Origin: Planctomycetota bacterium
GTDB lineage: Bacteria > Planctomycetota > UBA1135 > UBA2386
Direction of reading: 5' to 3'
Assembly (NCBI GenBank): GCA_014192625.1
Contig: BJHM01000010.1
Coordinates: 62,001 to 126,000, forward strand
Length of the DNA stretch: 64,000 nt
The notes beneath the pieces are model-generated. The model saw only the letters and a program-made list of their open reading frames with translations. It did not search any database and was not told the DNA's origin. Positions 42,730 to 51,375 of this stretch are shown piece after piece. Position 1 is the first letter of the stretch, and each line of letters opens with the position of its first letter. Both the position numbers and the translations under genes were made by a program.

Positions 42730-44193
42730 ATGAAGTTTGCGCGCGCAGCGATGACTCTGTTGGTCGCTGCAGGCCTTGATGGCCAATCAGTCCAGACGGA
42801 GGCGCATCGGACCGTGTGTGCGCAGTTGTTGCGCGAGGTAGACCTACTGCGGATCGCGATTGGTGCACCTGCAATCCTGCTCGCGACGGTCGACTTGCAG
42901 GAAGCAACGGGCATTGAATGGCGTTTTGCTGCTGGCGTGGGTGGAACGCATGGCGGGTTGCCGATGGATGGTGCCGCCGCAATCGTGCGAGCCGGTTCGG
43001 TCAGCATGGTGGTGACTGCTTTGGCAGTGGTTGGCCGCACCATGGCGCTGCGACTCGCTGGCCGCTACGAGGCTAACGGGCGGTGGTTTGAGCTCATTCC
43101 ACGCGGTGCGGATCTCGTCTTCGATCCGTGCATCGGCAGCGCTACAGTTCAGCACCTTGTCGGCGAACAACTCGTGAGCATGGATGCTTTAGGAAAGACC
43201 GATCGGGTGTTGTCAGTGCTGCCCACCGGGGCGGTGCAAATTGGGGCCGTTGCGTTTTCTCGCGCGCCTGACAACCGGCCGCTGCCGCCGCCTGCGCTGC
43301 TAGCTCCATTGCTCGGCGAATATGGCTGGCCGCACGCGCAGATTGTCGTTTACGAAGTTCGCGGCCAACTTGGCCTCGTGCTTGATGGCAAGGTGCGCGA
43401 ATTACCGAAAGTGAACCCAGACGGTTCCTTCACCCTGTCGCCTGGTTTGCGCGGCTCGGAGGTCATGCGTTTTGTGCGCGACGCCAAAGGGCTGGTCACC
43501 GCACTCGAGCTCGACTGGGTGTGCTGGCCAAAGATCGTGCACCCGGCAGACGGCGCGTTTCGTATTCCGCTGCGGCAACCGCTGGCCGCAATCCGTGCCG
43601 CGATGGCGGCTGCCACTCCGCCCAAGGCGGAGGCACTCATGCGCACTCCTTCCCTCGTGGATCTGCGCAGCCTCTCGCCCGCGCTGTTGTTTGATCTCAG
43701 ATACGCGACGAACGACAACTTTCTGGGCGAGCGCGTGTATGACGCGGCGGTGCCAATGCTGCAGCGTGAGGCTGCGGTGGCGCTGCAGCAGGCGCAGCAG
43801 GAACTTCGCGCCCAAGGCTTTGGCCTCTGTGTCTTCGATGCCTATCGGCCGTGGTCGATCACCAAGCTGTTCTTTGAAGCGACCCCCGACAACATGCGGC
43901 AGTTCGTGGCCGATCCGGCGACCGGCAGTCGGCACAACCGTGGCTGCGCGGTCGACCTCACGCTCTACGATTTGACCACTTCTGAGCTGGTGTCGATGCC
44001 CTGTGGCTTTGACGAGTTCACGACCCGCGCCTATCCAGATTGGCCGGGTGGCAACGAGTTGCAGCGCTGGCATCGGGACCTATTGCGCAGCGCGATGGAG
44101 CGAGCTGGGTTTGCGGTCTACGAATACGAGTGGTGGCACTACGACTTTGGCGATTGGCGGCAATACCCGGTGCAAAACCAGCCGCTGCGCTGA
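42730..44193 (+). CDS. D-Ala-D-Ala dipeptidase (VanX/DdpX family) fused to a beta-lactamase-like remnant
   Basis: The C-terminal ~200 residues (from ~300) form a zinc dipeptidase: YATNDNFLGE, the Arg of VFDAYRPWS, the metal ligands of SRHNRGCAVDL (His, Asp), and the catalytic Glu/His of YEWWHYDFG. VanX-type enzymes cleave D-Ala-D-Ala and are used for cell-wall recycling or glycopeptide resistance. The N-terminal ~290 residues begin like a class C beta-lactamase (AGSVSMVVTALAVV: the SxxK motif reads S-V-S-M, so the catalytic lysine is lost) and end with a lipocalin-like strand set (PLLGEYGWPHAQ to LSPGLRGSEVM). A weak signal sequence may precede. Confidence 0.85.
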   Translation: MKFARAAMTLLVAAGLDGQSVQTEAHRTVCAQLLREVDLLRIAIGAPAILLATVDLQEATGIEWRFAAGVGGTHGGLPMDGAAAIVRAGSVSMVVTALAVVGRTMALRLAGRYEANGRWFELIPRGADLVFDPCIGSATVQHLVGEQLVSMDALGKTDRVLSVLPTGAVQIGAVAFSRAPDNRPLPPPALLAPLLGEYGWPHAQIVVYEVRGQLGLVLDGKVRELPKVNPDGSFTLSPGLRGSEVMRFVRDAKGLVTALELDWVCWPKIVHPADGAFRIPLRQPLAAIRAAMAAATPPKAEALMRTPSLVDLRSLSPALLFDLRYATNDNFLGERVYDAAVPMLQREAAVALQQAQQELRAQGFGLCVFDAYRPWSITKLFFEATPDNMRQFVADPATGSRHNRGCAVDLTLYDLTTSELVSMPCGFDEFTTRAYPDWPGGNELQRWHRDLLRSAMERAGFAVYEYEWWHYDFGDWRQYPVQNQPLR

Positions 44194-44226
44194 TTTGCTT
44201 GGCTGCTGCCTCGCGCGGCTTGTTTC

Positions 44227-44296
44227 CGCTGTGCCTGCCTCGCTGTGCCTGCCTCGCTGTGCCTGCCGCGCTGTGCCTGCCGCGCTGTGCCCGCTA
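44227..44296 (+). repeat. 14-bp tandem array C, five units
   Basis: Five exact 14-base steps: two CGCTGTGCCTGCCT, two CGCTGTGCCTGCCG and CGCTGTGCCCGCTA, beginning 33 bases after the VanX-type gene in a 256-base convergent gap. It shares the GCTGTGC core with array B. Confidence 0.9.
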
Positions 44297-44394
44297 GTGG
44301 GAAGAGAATCGGCGCGGTGACGATGCGCGCACCACTCTTTGCAGCGACGAACTCCAGCGCGTTGCGGCAGGCATTGTATTCGTGATCGATACCG

Positions 44395-44422
44395 CGCTGT
44401 GCCTGCCCCGCTGTACCTGCCG
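44395..44422 (+). repeat. 14-bp tandem array D, two units
   Basis: CGCTGTGCCTGCCC and CGCTGTACCTGCCG, the same unit as array C, placed about 100 bases downstream and just before the end of the minus-strand dCTP deaminase gene. Confidence 0.8.
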
Positions 44423-44449
44423 CGCCAATCAGTCGCTGGCAACTGCGGG

Positions 44450-45640
44450 TTACTGGCGGAAGTGCTTGCTTAGCTTCAGCGACTGGCCTTGGTAGTGCGA
44501 ACTTAGACGCTTGTCGCCGTACACAACCTCGGGGTCCTGCAGGGTGCGGAAGAACGCCAACTTGAAAAACACCTGCCCGTCCTCGAGTAAGAACGGCACA
44601 TCATGTGGCCGCACTTCGAGCACCGCGCGGGTGCCTTTGTCGCCGCCAAATCCGTTGTCGAAGAAGCCTGCATAGTTGGTGCGCAATTCGCCGATGCCGA
44701 CGTCGTATGCCGCCATCTCGGCAGCGAGGTGGCGTGGGACGCGCACCCGTTCTTTGCTGGCGAAAATGTAGAACTCTTCTGGCTCGACGATCATCCGGCC
44801 ATCGCGCGGCTCCAGAATCGGTTCGAAGAATGCGTCCGCATCGTGCGCATTTTCGAGTGCGGTATCGACAATCGAGGTGAACCGGCGCGCGGTGAAGCCA
44901 ATCGGGTCGCTGATGTCGCGATCGTTCTTTAGTGCGACGCCCATGCAAAGGCCGCGGTCGATGCGTGCCTGCTCGATTGGGATCGGCCGACCGTGATCGT
45001 CAAACAAAAGTGGCGCGCGCAGATACTCGGCGCGCAATTCTTCATCGCTGAGTTCGGATTTGCCTTCCGCAAAACGGATCTGGCAAAGCGACAGGCCGGT
45101 GCGCACCCGCACCGGAAAACTGCGCGGCACGATTTCGAGAAACATCGGCCCGGTATAGCCCTGCGGCACGGTCTCGAATCGCCCGCAACGGTCGACAAGT
45201 AGACGCGTGAACAGGTCGAGGCGGCCGGTGGATGATTTGGGGTTGGCGCGCGCCGGACACGGCAGCGGTTTTTCGATCCGTTCCAGCAGCGGAATGATGT
45301 AGCAGTGGCCCTTCTCGAGCACCGCGCCATCGGTGAGATCGAAGGTGTAGAGCGTCATCGATTCCAGGCGATCGCTGACGCGCACACTTTCCGGCAAGAA
45401 TCCAGATCGCACGCGATAGCCGCGGGTGGCCAATCGCAGGTCGAGCGAACTCGGCTGGATCTGGGCCGGGGAGATCCCCGGGGTGCTCTGGAGGACGCCC
45501 GATTCGATGAGGGCGCGAATCTGCTGATAGACGAGGATTCCGTTCGACACCGCCTCACGGTAGCGGCCCGCGGCCGCGATTTCCTGCTTCCGATCACAGT
45601 CTGTTGCGACATTCCCATCGCGAAGCTTGCAGGTCGCCAT
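44450..45640 (-). CDS. dCTP deaminase family protein, two tandem domains
   Basis: Deaminates dCTP toward dUTP/dUMP for thymidylate synthesis. The N-terminal half has QPSSLDLRLATRGYRV and the family signature SSTGRLDLFTRL ... GYTGPMFLEIVPRSFPV with the catalytic Glu and C-terminal strand; a second copy of the fold occupies ~250-396 (NYAGFFDNGFGGD, AVLEVRPHDVPFLLEDG). Typical DCDs are ~190 residues, so this double-length form resembles the 'deoxycytidine triphosphate deaminase' known from Alphaproteobacteria and others. The start is uncertain: the ATG ending 45640 is used, but a GTG ending 45550 gives a start aligned with homologues (VSNGILVYQQI). It is convergent with the VanX-type gene and divergent from sucC. 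Confidence 0.85.
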   Translation of the reverse strand: MATCKLRDGNVATDCDRKQEIAAAGRYREAVSNGILVYQQIRALIESGVLQSTPGISPAQIQPSSLDLRLATRGYRVRSGFLPESVRVSDRLESMTLYTFDLTDGAVLEKGHCYIIPLLERIEKPLPCPARANPKSSTGRLDLFTRLLVDRCGRFETVPQGYTGPMFLEIVPRSFPVRVRTGLSLCQIRFAEGKSELSDEELRAEYLRAPLLFDDHGRPIPIEQARIDRGLCMGVALKNDRDISDPIGFTARRFTSIVDTALENAHDADAFFEPILEPRDGRMIVEPEEFYIFASKERVRVPRHLAAEMAAYDVGIGELRTNYAGFFDNGFGGDKGTRAVLEVRPHDVPFLLEDGQVFFKLAFFRTLQDPEVVYGDKRLSSHYQGQSLKLSKHFRQ

Positions 45641-45668
45641 TGGCCTAGGACGTTTGGATCGCTACCTT
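45640..45668 (+). promoter_or_regulatory. Candidate promoter for sucCD
   Basis: TTGGCC (45640-45645), 17-base spacer, TACCTT (45663-45668), with a 24-base leader to the sucC ATG. The hexamers are only fair and the -35 overlaps the divergent dCTP deaminase start, so this is tentative. Confidence 0.4.
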
Positions 45669-45692
45669 GCGCGCCCTTCGTTAGCGACCCTC

Positions 45693-46858
<1,166 letters not shown>

Positions 46859-46862
<4 letters not shown>

Positions 46863-47746
46863 GCGTACTCGTCAACGGCGACAGCAAAATTATCGTGCAA
46901 GGCATCACTGGTGAAGCCGGCATGTTCCACACGAAGAACGCGCTCGCATACGGCACCAAGATGGTTGCCGGCGTAACGCCAGGCAAGGGCGGACAGGTGA
47001 CCGCCGATGGCACGCCGGTGTTTGACACCGTCGTCGAGGCGAAGAAGGCAACGGGGGCCACCGTTTCGGTGATTTACGTCCCTGCTGCGTTTGCAGCCGA
47101 TGCGATCTGTGAGGCGGTGGACGCTGGCCTCGACCTTGTTGTGACGATCACCGAAGGCATTCCGGTCGCGGACATGGCCTTTGTGCGCAACTTCATGCAG
47201 GGCTCAAAAACACGCCTGATCGGTCCCAACTGTCCAGGCATCATCACTCCGGTCACCGACCAGAAGGGCTGCAAGATCGGCATTATGCCGGCCTATATCC
47301 ATAAGCCCGGCAAGATCGGCGTGGTGTCGCGCAGTGGCACGCTTACCTATGAGGCCGTGTGGCAGCTTACCTCGGTGGGTCTCGGCCAATCGACTTGCAT
47401 CGGTATCGGTGGCGACCCGATCAAGGGCATGGACTTCATCGATTGCTTGGAGCTGTTCGAGAACGACCGGCAGACCGAAGGGATCATCATGATCGGCGAG
47501 ATCGGTGGTTCTGCCGAGGAGGAGGCCTGCGATTACATCAAGGCCCTCGTCAAGAAGCCGGTGGTTGGATTTATCGCTGGTGCCACTGCTCCGCCGGGCA
47601 AGCGCATGGGACATGCTGGCGCAATCATCAGCGGCGGCAAGGGCACGGCAAAGGACAAGAAGGCCGCAATGGCCAAGGCTGGCGTGCATGTATGCGACAC
47701 GCCATCAGTCCTTGGGATCACCATGAAGCAGGTCCTGAAGAAGTAA
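46859..47746 (+). CDS. sucD: Succinyl-CoA synthetase alpha subunit
   Basis: CoA-binding and phosphohistidine-bearing subunit. [17 protein letters not shown] and [13 protein letters not shown] form the CoA-binding Rossmann fold; [13 protein letters not shown] is the conserved PNCPG segment; the phosphorylated histidine lies in [17 protein letters not shown]. The 295-residue length is normal. It starts within the sucC stop codon (4-base overlap). A small two-helix membrane protein gene follows 4 bases later. Confidence 0.96.
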
Positions 47747-47750
47747 CCCA

Positions 47751-48230
47751 GTGAAGGACGTTCAGGGCAATTCCGGCAGAGATCACTGGTTTCGCCAGCT
47801 CACGCCGATTTTGCTGCTGCTGCTGCTGTTCGTGATCGTGTTTGAGCCAGCCGTTGAGACCATGGTGCCGGGCCACGCTTGGTTTCGGCAACAGTTCGGC
47901 GATCACTTCCTGCTCCGGTTCGCCTGCGGGTTGTTGGTGTTCTACGTTCTGGTGCTATGGGGCGAGTGTATCAGGCTCAACAACGGGCTAACCGCGGTCC
48001 TAAAGGCCATGCGCGAGGCACTTGTCAAAGCCGGTGCAGTTGACAGCGGCATGAGTGCGCGCCTCGACGCGATCCGCATGCTGGTGGCGGCCATGCAGTC
48101 AGACGATTTGGCGATCCGGGCGAAGAGTCGCGCCAACTTGGTGCGCTTGGTGGGGCAAGACTTGGGTGACGACCCACTGGCATGGCGCAACTGGCTCGAT
48201 CAGCAGCCGGCGCAAAGTCCGCCCAGCTAG
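47751..48230 (+). CDS. Small membrane protein, unknown
   Basis: GTG start 4 bases after sucD. Two hydrophobic helices (PILLLLLLFVIVFEP and LRFACGLLVFYVLVLWG) with a short loop, then a soluble helical tail of ~85 residues (LNNGLTAVLKAMREALVKAG, RSLARLVGQDLGDDP). I do not recognise the family. The spacing suggests co-transcription with sucCD. Confidence 0.7.
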   Translation: MKDVQGNSGRDHWFRQLTPILLLLLLFVIVFEPAVETMVPGHAWFRQQFGDHFLLRFACGLLVFYVLVLWGECIRLNNGLTAVLKAMREALVKAGAVDSGMSARLDAIRMLVAAMQSDDLAIRAKSRANLVRLVGQDLGDDPLAWRNWLDQQPAQSPPS

Positions 48231-48267
48231 AACAGGTTTTTGGTTGGTAAAAAATGACCGACTGCGG

Positions 48268-48298
48268 TTGTGACAGATGATCGCGTCGGCGGTATAGT
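48268..48298 (+). promoter_or_regulatory. Candidate promoter for tatA
   Basis: TTGTGA (48268-48273), 19-base spacer, TATAGT (48293-48298). The -10 is good, the spacing slightly long. It lies 20 bases before the tatA ATG. Confidence 0.4.
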
Positions 48299-48318
48299 GA
48301 CCAAACGAGGTTTTTTAA

Positions 48319-48558
48319 ATGATCGCATTCTTGGGATCTCCTGTGCAGTGGGCTGGTGTCATCCTGATTGCGCTGCTGCTGTTTGGCCATCGTCTGCCCA
48401 CGATGGCGCGCTCGCTTGGCGGCTCAATAACTGAGTTTAAGAAGGGCCTCAAGGACGGCAGCGATAGCAATCGCAACGGTGGCGGTAGTTCCTCCGGCGG
48501 TAGTTCCTCCGGCGGTAGTTCCTCCGGCGGTAAAGATGGCGGCGCAGGCGGCAACTGA
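48319..48558 (+). CDS. tatA: Sec-independent protein translocase TatA/E
   Basis: Pore-forming subunit of twin-arginine export. The N-terminal helix (GVILIALLLFGHRLPTMARSLG) contains the conserved F-G and hinge followed by the amphipathic helix (ITEFKKGLKDG). The C-terminus is a Ser/Gly-rich low-complexity tail, mostly built from a 15-base repeat. At 79 residues it fits TatA/E. tatB and tatC are not adjacent. A candidate promoter lies upstream, and a polyprenyl synthase gene follows. Confidence 0.92.
   Translation: MIAFLGSPVQWAGVILIALLLFGHRLPTMARSLGGSITEFKKGLKDGSDSNRNGGGSSSGGSSSGGSSSGGKDGGAGGN
48481..48531 (+). repeat. 15-bp coding repeat in tatA
   Basis: Three to four copies of GGCGGTAGTTCCTCC, encoding GGSSS, near the C-terminus of TatA. 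The identical DNA copies show recent expansion. The tail is outside the functional N-terminal helix. Confidence 0.8.
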
Positions 48559-48652
48559 GAAGCGATTGGCCAAAGCGGTCCGTTGAAATCTCGTTTGGGT
48601 TGCTGCGTTCTATGTTGCATCGATACGGCTTTAGATCAGCATCGCCAAACTC

Positions 48653-49648
48653 GTGACTGACACACTTCCGCTGCACGATCTGACCGCGCTGGTGCGACCG
48701 CAACTTGAGCGGCTAAATCGTGAGTTGATTCAAGACCTGCTGCCCGGCCAACGCGAAATGTTGCCGCTGGTTGAGCACGTTGGCGGCTACCGCGGCAAGC
48801 AATTGCGCCCCGTCCTCGTGTTCTTGTCGGCGATGGCGGTGCGTGGTGCGAGTCATGGCGGCGCCATCAGCGACGATGTCGTGCACGTTGCCAAAGTGGT
48901 GGAACTGCTGCATACGGCGACTTTGGTGCACGACGACGTGCTCGATGGCGCCAACATGCGGCGCCGTCTGACGACCGTCAATGAACTCGCTGGCGTAGAG
49001 GTTGCGGTCCTGCTTGGCGACTACATCTATGCCAAGGCCTTCCACATGGCCGTGCAGTTGCCAGACCCGACCTGCGCACGCTGGCTGGCTGAAACGGTGC
49101 GCGTCATTTGCCAAGGTGAGATCACGCAGATCCTGCATCGCTTCGATCTCGCTTGGACGGAGTCGCAGTATTTTCAGGTGATCGCGGAGAAGACGGCGAG
49201 CCTCTATGCAACAGGCTGCCGCCTTGGCGGTCACTACTCGGGCGGCACCGAAGCGCGTTTGCGTGCGCTTGAGGAGTTTGGTTTGGAACTCGGCATCGCG
49301 TTCCAAATCGTGGATGACTGCCTAGACCTTGATGGTGACGAACGCTTGGTTGGCAAGTCGCTGGGCACCGACCTCAGCAAGGGCAAGATTACCTTGCCGA
49401 TGCTCTATCTGATGCATCGCGATGCAGGTGCTAGTCAACGGTTGCAAACCGTGCTCGGCCTTGGCGAGGCGGAAGCGCTGCGCCGGTTGCGTTCCGAGTT
49501 TCCACTGGAACACGCCGTCGCATATGCGATGGAGGAAGCGCAACGACGCGTTGCCAAAGCGCAGGCGTCACTCTCAATCCTGCCGCCGTGTGCTGCTCGC
49601 GATGCCTTACATCAGATCGCAAGCTTTGTTTTGAGCCGTCGCCTCTGA
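48653..49648 (+). CDS. Polyprenyl (octa-/hepta-prenyl type) diphosphate synthase
   Basis: Chain elongation of isoprenoid diphosphates for quinones or lipid carriers. GTG start at 48653. The trans-prenyltransferase motifs are present: first Asp-rich motif LVHDDVLDGANMRR near residue 82, GDYIYAKAF, KTASLYATGCRLG, and second Asp-rich motif IVDDCLDLDGDERLVGK; the C-terminus is normal. The fifth residue before the first Asp motif is not bulky, so a long product (menaquinone side chain) is more likely than farnesyl. Length 331 residues. Confidence 0.92.
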   Translation: MTDTLPLHDLTALVRPQLERLNRELIQDLLPGQREMLPLVEHVGGYRGKQLRPVLVFLSAMAVRGASHGGAISDDVVHVAKVVELLHTATLVHDDVLDGANMRRRLTTVNELAGVEVAVLLGDYIYAKAFHMAVQLPDPTCARWLAETVRVICQGEITQILHRFDLAWTESQYFQVIAEKTASLYATGCRLGGHYSGGTEARLRALEEFGLELGIAFQIVDDCLDLDGDERLVGKSLGTDLSKGKITLPMLYLMHRDAGASQRLQTVLGLGEAEALRRLRSEFPLEHAVAYAMEEAQRRVAKAQASLSILPPCAARDALHQIASFVLSRRL

Positions 49649-49746
49649 CCGATTAGTCAGGCACACTTATTTGGGTGCGCATGACTCAAGACTCATCAAG
49701 CAGGTGCGCTTTGGGTTGGCTCTCAGGTATTGTTGGGTTTCGAAAA

Positions 49747-51375
49747 ATGAGCTCCGTCAAAATTTCGCTCCTGGTGTTGTTCTTTGCGGCAGGTTGCCGC
49801 CCATCCGCAGTGGCAGAACTTGGACCTGAGGTCGTGCTCAGTAGCGAACAGCGAAAGTTGACCTGGGATAGCAGTATCAATGGGCGCCTCTTGATTCAGG
49901 AGCCGGTCGCCAAATGGACGAGCGAAACGCCTGCTGGTTTTGAGTCTTTGCCGCCAGCGCCTGAGCGGTTTCGCCATCTGCTGTGGCAGGTGAAGGGCGA
50001 GCCGGACACGGAGTGCTACCTGACAGCGGGCGTGGCCGGAGGGCTAAATGCCAATGTTGCGCGTTGGTTTGGCCAGTTTGATAAGCCGACGCTGTCTGCG
50101 AGCGCGATCGATGCGCTGCCGGCGATCACGGTGCTTGGCATTCAAGGTCACTTGCTAGAACTAAACGGCACCTACACCACTTCTGGAAAAAAGCGGAATG
50201 GGTTTGCCATGCTGCTCGCATTTGCCGTCGACGGGGACCTGGTCACGACCGTTAAGTTCACTGGCCCAGAGGCCCTTGTCGAGCGGCATAAAGCAGCGTT
50301 TCAATCACTCGTCGGTTCGATCCGCGCCACTGGTGTTGGCTTCACGAACCCAAAGCCGGCGAACAACAACGCGGGACCGACCGCGGGACCGACCGCAGGA
50401 CCGGCCAAATCGTCGAGTGCAGAATTCTCTGCCGTGTCGCCGTTGTGCTTCGAAGAACTGCCGCCAGCGCCTGAACGGTTTCGCCATTTGCTGTGGCGCG
50501 TGAAGGGGGAGCCCGAGACGGAGTGCTATCTCACGGTTGGTGTCGGCGGTGGCCTACGGGCAAATATCGACCGTTGGTTTGGCCAGTTTGGTCAGTCAGT
50601 GCCGGATGCTGCGGTGCTCGCTGCATCGCAGCAGGTAAGCCTTTTGGGCAAGGTTGGTCAGTTGCTCGAACTTAGTGGCACCTTCACCGCTGCCGGCAAG
50701 GCACGCGAAGGGTATTCCATGTTGCTGGTCTATACCGTCGAGAATGATCAGGTGACGACCCTGAAGTTCACTGGGGCCAAGGATGTAGTGGCGAAGCACA
50801 AGGACGAGTTCTTGGCACTGTCGGGCTCGATCACGGCAGGCCTGGCAACGGTAAAGACCACTGCAGATACCGAGGTCGTAAAACAGCCGGCCAGCTTGGC
50901 GCCGGCAGAAGCAACCCCGCCAAAGGTGGCGCCGGCTGATCATAAAAACGAAGGCAGCGCGCCGTTCGTTGCCGCAGTCCCAAAAGACTGGCAGCCAAAA
51001 GCCAACTCCAGTAAGGCCCTGCACTATTCCTTTGGCCAGGGTTCAGAAATCTATCTCGGCCAACTCGGCAATGACTTGCTGGCAAACATCAACGTCTGGC
51101 GCGGCTCGCTCGGGCAACCGCCAATCGAGGCAGCGGATCTGGTTACGATGCCAAAGGTCGAGTTGCTAGGACCGGATGCCGTGCTGCTCGATATCACGGG
51201 CAAGCTGGAAGATCCATTCACCGGCAAGAAGCTCGACGATGCGCGCCTGTTGCTCGCTGCTGGCGTTCGCGATGGTACTTTGGTGTTCGTGAAGTGCCTG
51301 GGACCCGCCAGTGAGGTGCTGGCGCAGCGCGCCGCGTTCGTGCAGTTTTGTGAATCGATCCGGAGGGCGCCTTGA
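49747..51375 (+). CDS. Lipoprotein with three tandem copies of an unknown domain
   Basis: The ATG at 49747 gives MSSVKISLLVLFFAAGC, a lipoprotein signal with a lipobox cysteine at 17; earlier in-frame starts lie in polar sequence. The mature protein repeats a ~150-residue domain three times: unit 1 (~65-190) and unit 2 (~235-360) share FRHLLWxVKGEPxTECYLTxGV, RWFGQF and FTGxxxxxxxHKxxF, unit 3 (~415-540) is diverged (RGSLGQPPIEAADL, VKCLGPASEVL). Units 1 and 2 are also close in DNA, so they are a recent duplication. Linkers are Pro/Ala/Thr-rich (GPTAGPTAGP). It overlaps ResB by 4 bases, so a part in cytochrome c maturation is likely by position only. Confidence 0.8.
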   Translation: MSSVKISLLVLFFAAGCRPSAVAELGPEVVLSSEQRKLTWDSSINGRLLIQEPVAKWTSETPAGFESLPPAPERFRHLLWQVKGEPDTECYLTAGVAGGLNANVARWFGQFDKPTLSASAIDALPAITVLGIQGHLLELNGTYTTSGKKRNGFAMLLAFAVDGDLVTTVKFTGPEALVERHKAAFQSLVGSIRATGVGFTNPKPANNNAGPTAGPTAGPAKSSSAEFSAVSPLCFEELPPAPERFRHLLWRVKGEPETECYLTVGVGGGLRANIDRWFGQFGQSVPDAAVLAASQQVSLLGKVGQLLELSGTFTAAGKAREGYSMLLVYTVENDQVTTLKFTGAKDVVAKHKDEFLALSGSITAGLATVKTTADTEVVKQPASLAPAEATPPKVAPADHKNEGSAPFVAAVPKDWQPKANSSKALHYSFGQGSEIYLGQLGNDLLANINVWRGSLGQPPIEAADLVTMPKVELLGPDAVLLDITGKLEDPFTGKKLDDARLLLAAGVRDGTLVFVKCLGPASEVLAQRAAFVQFCESIRRAP

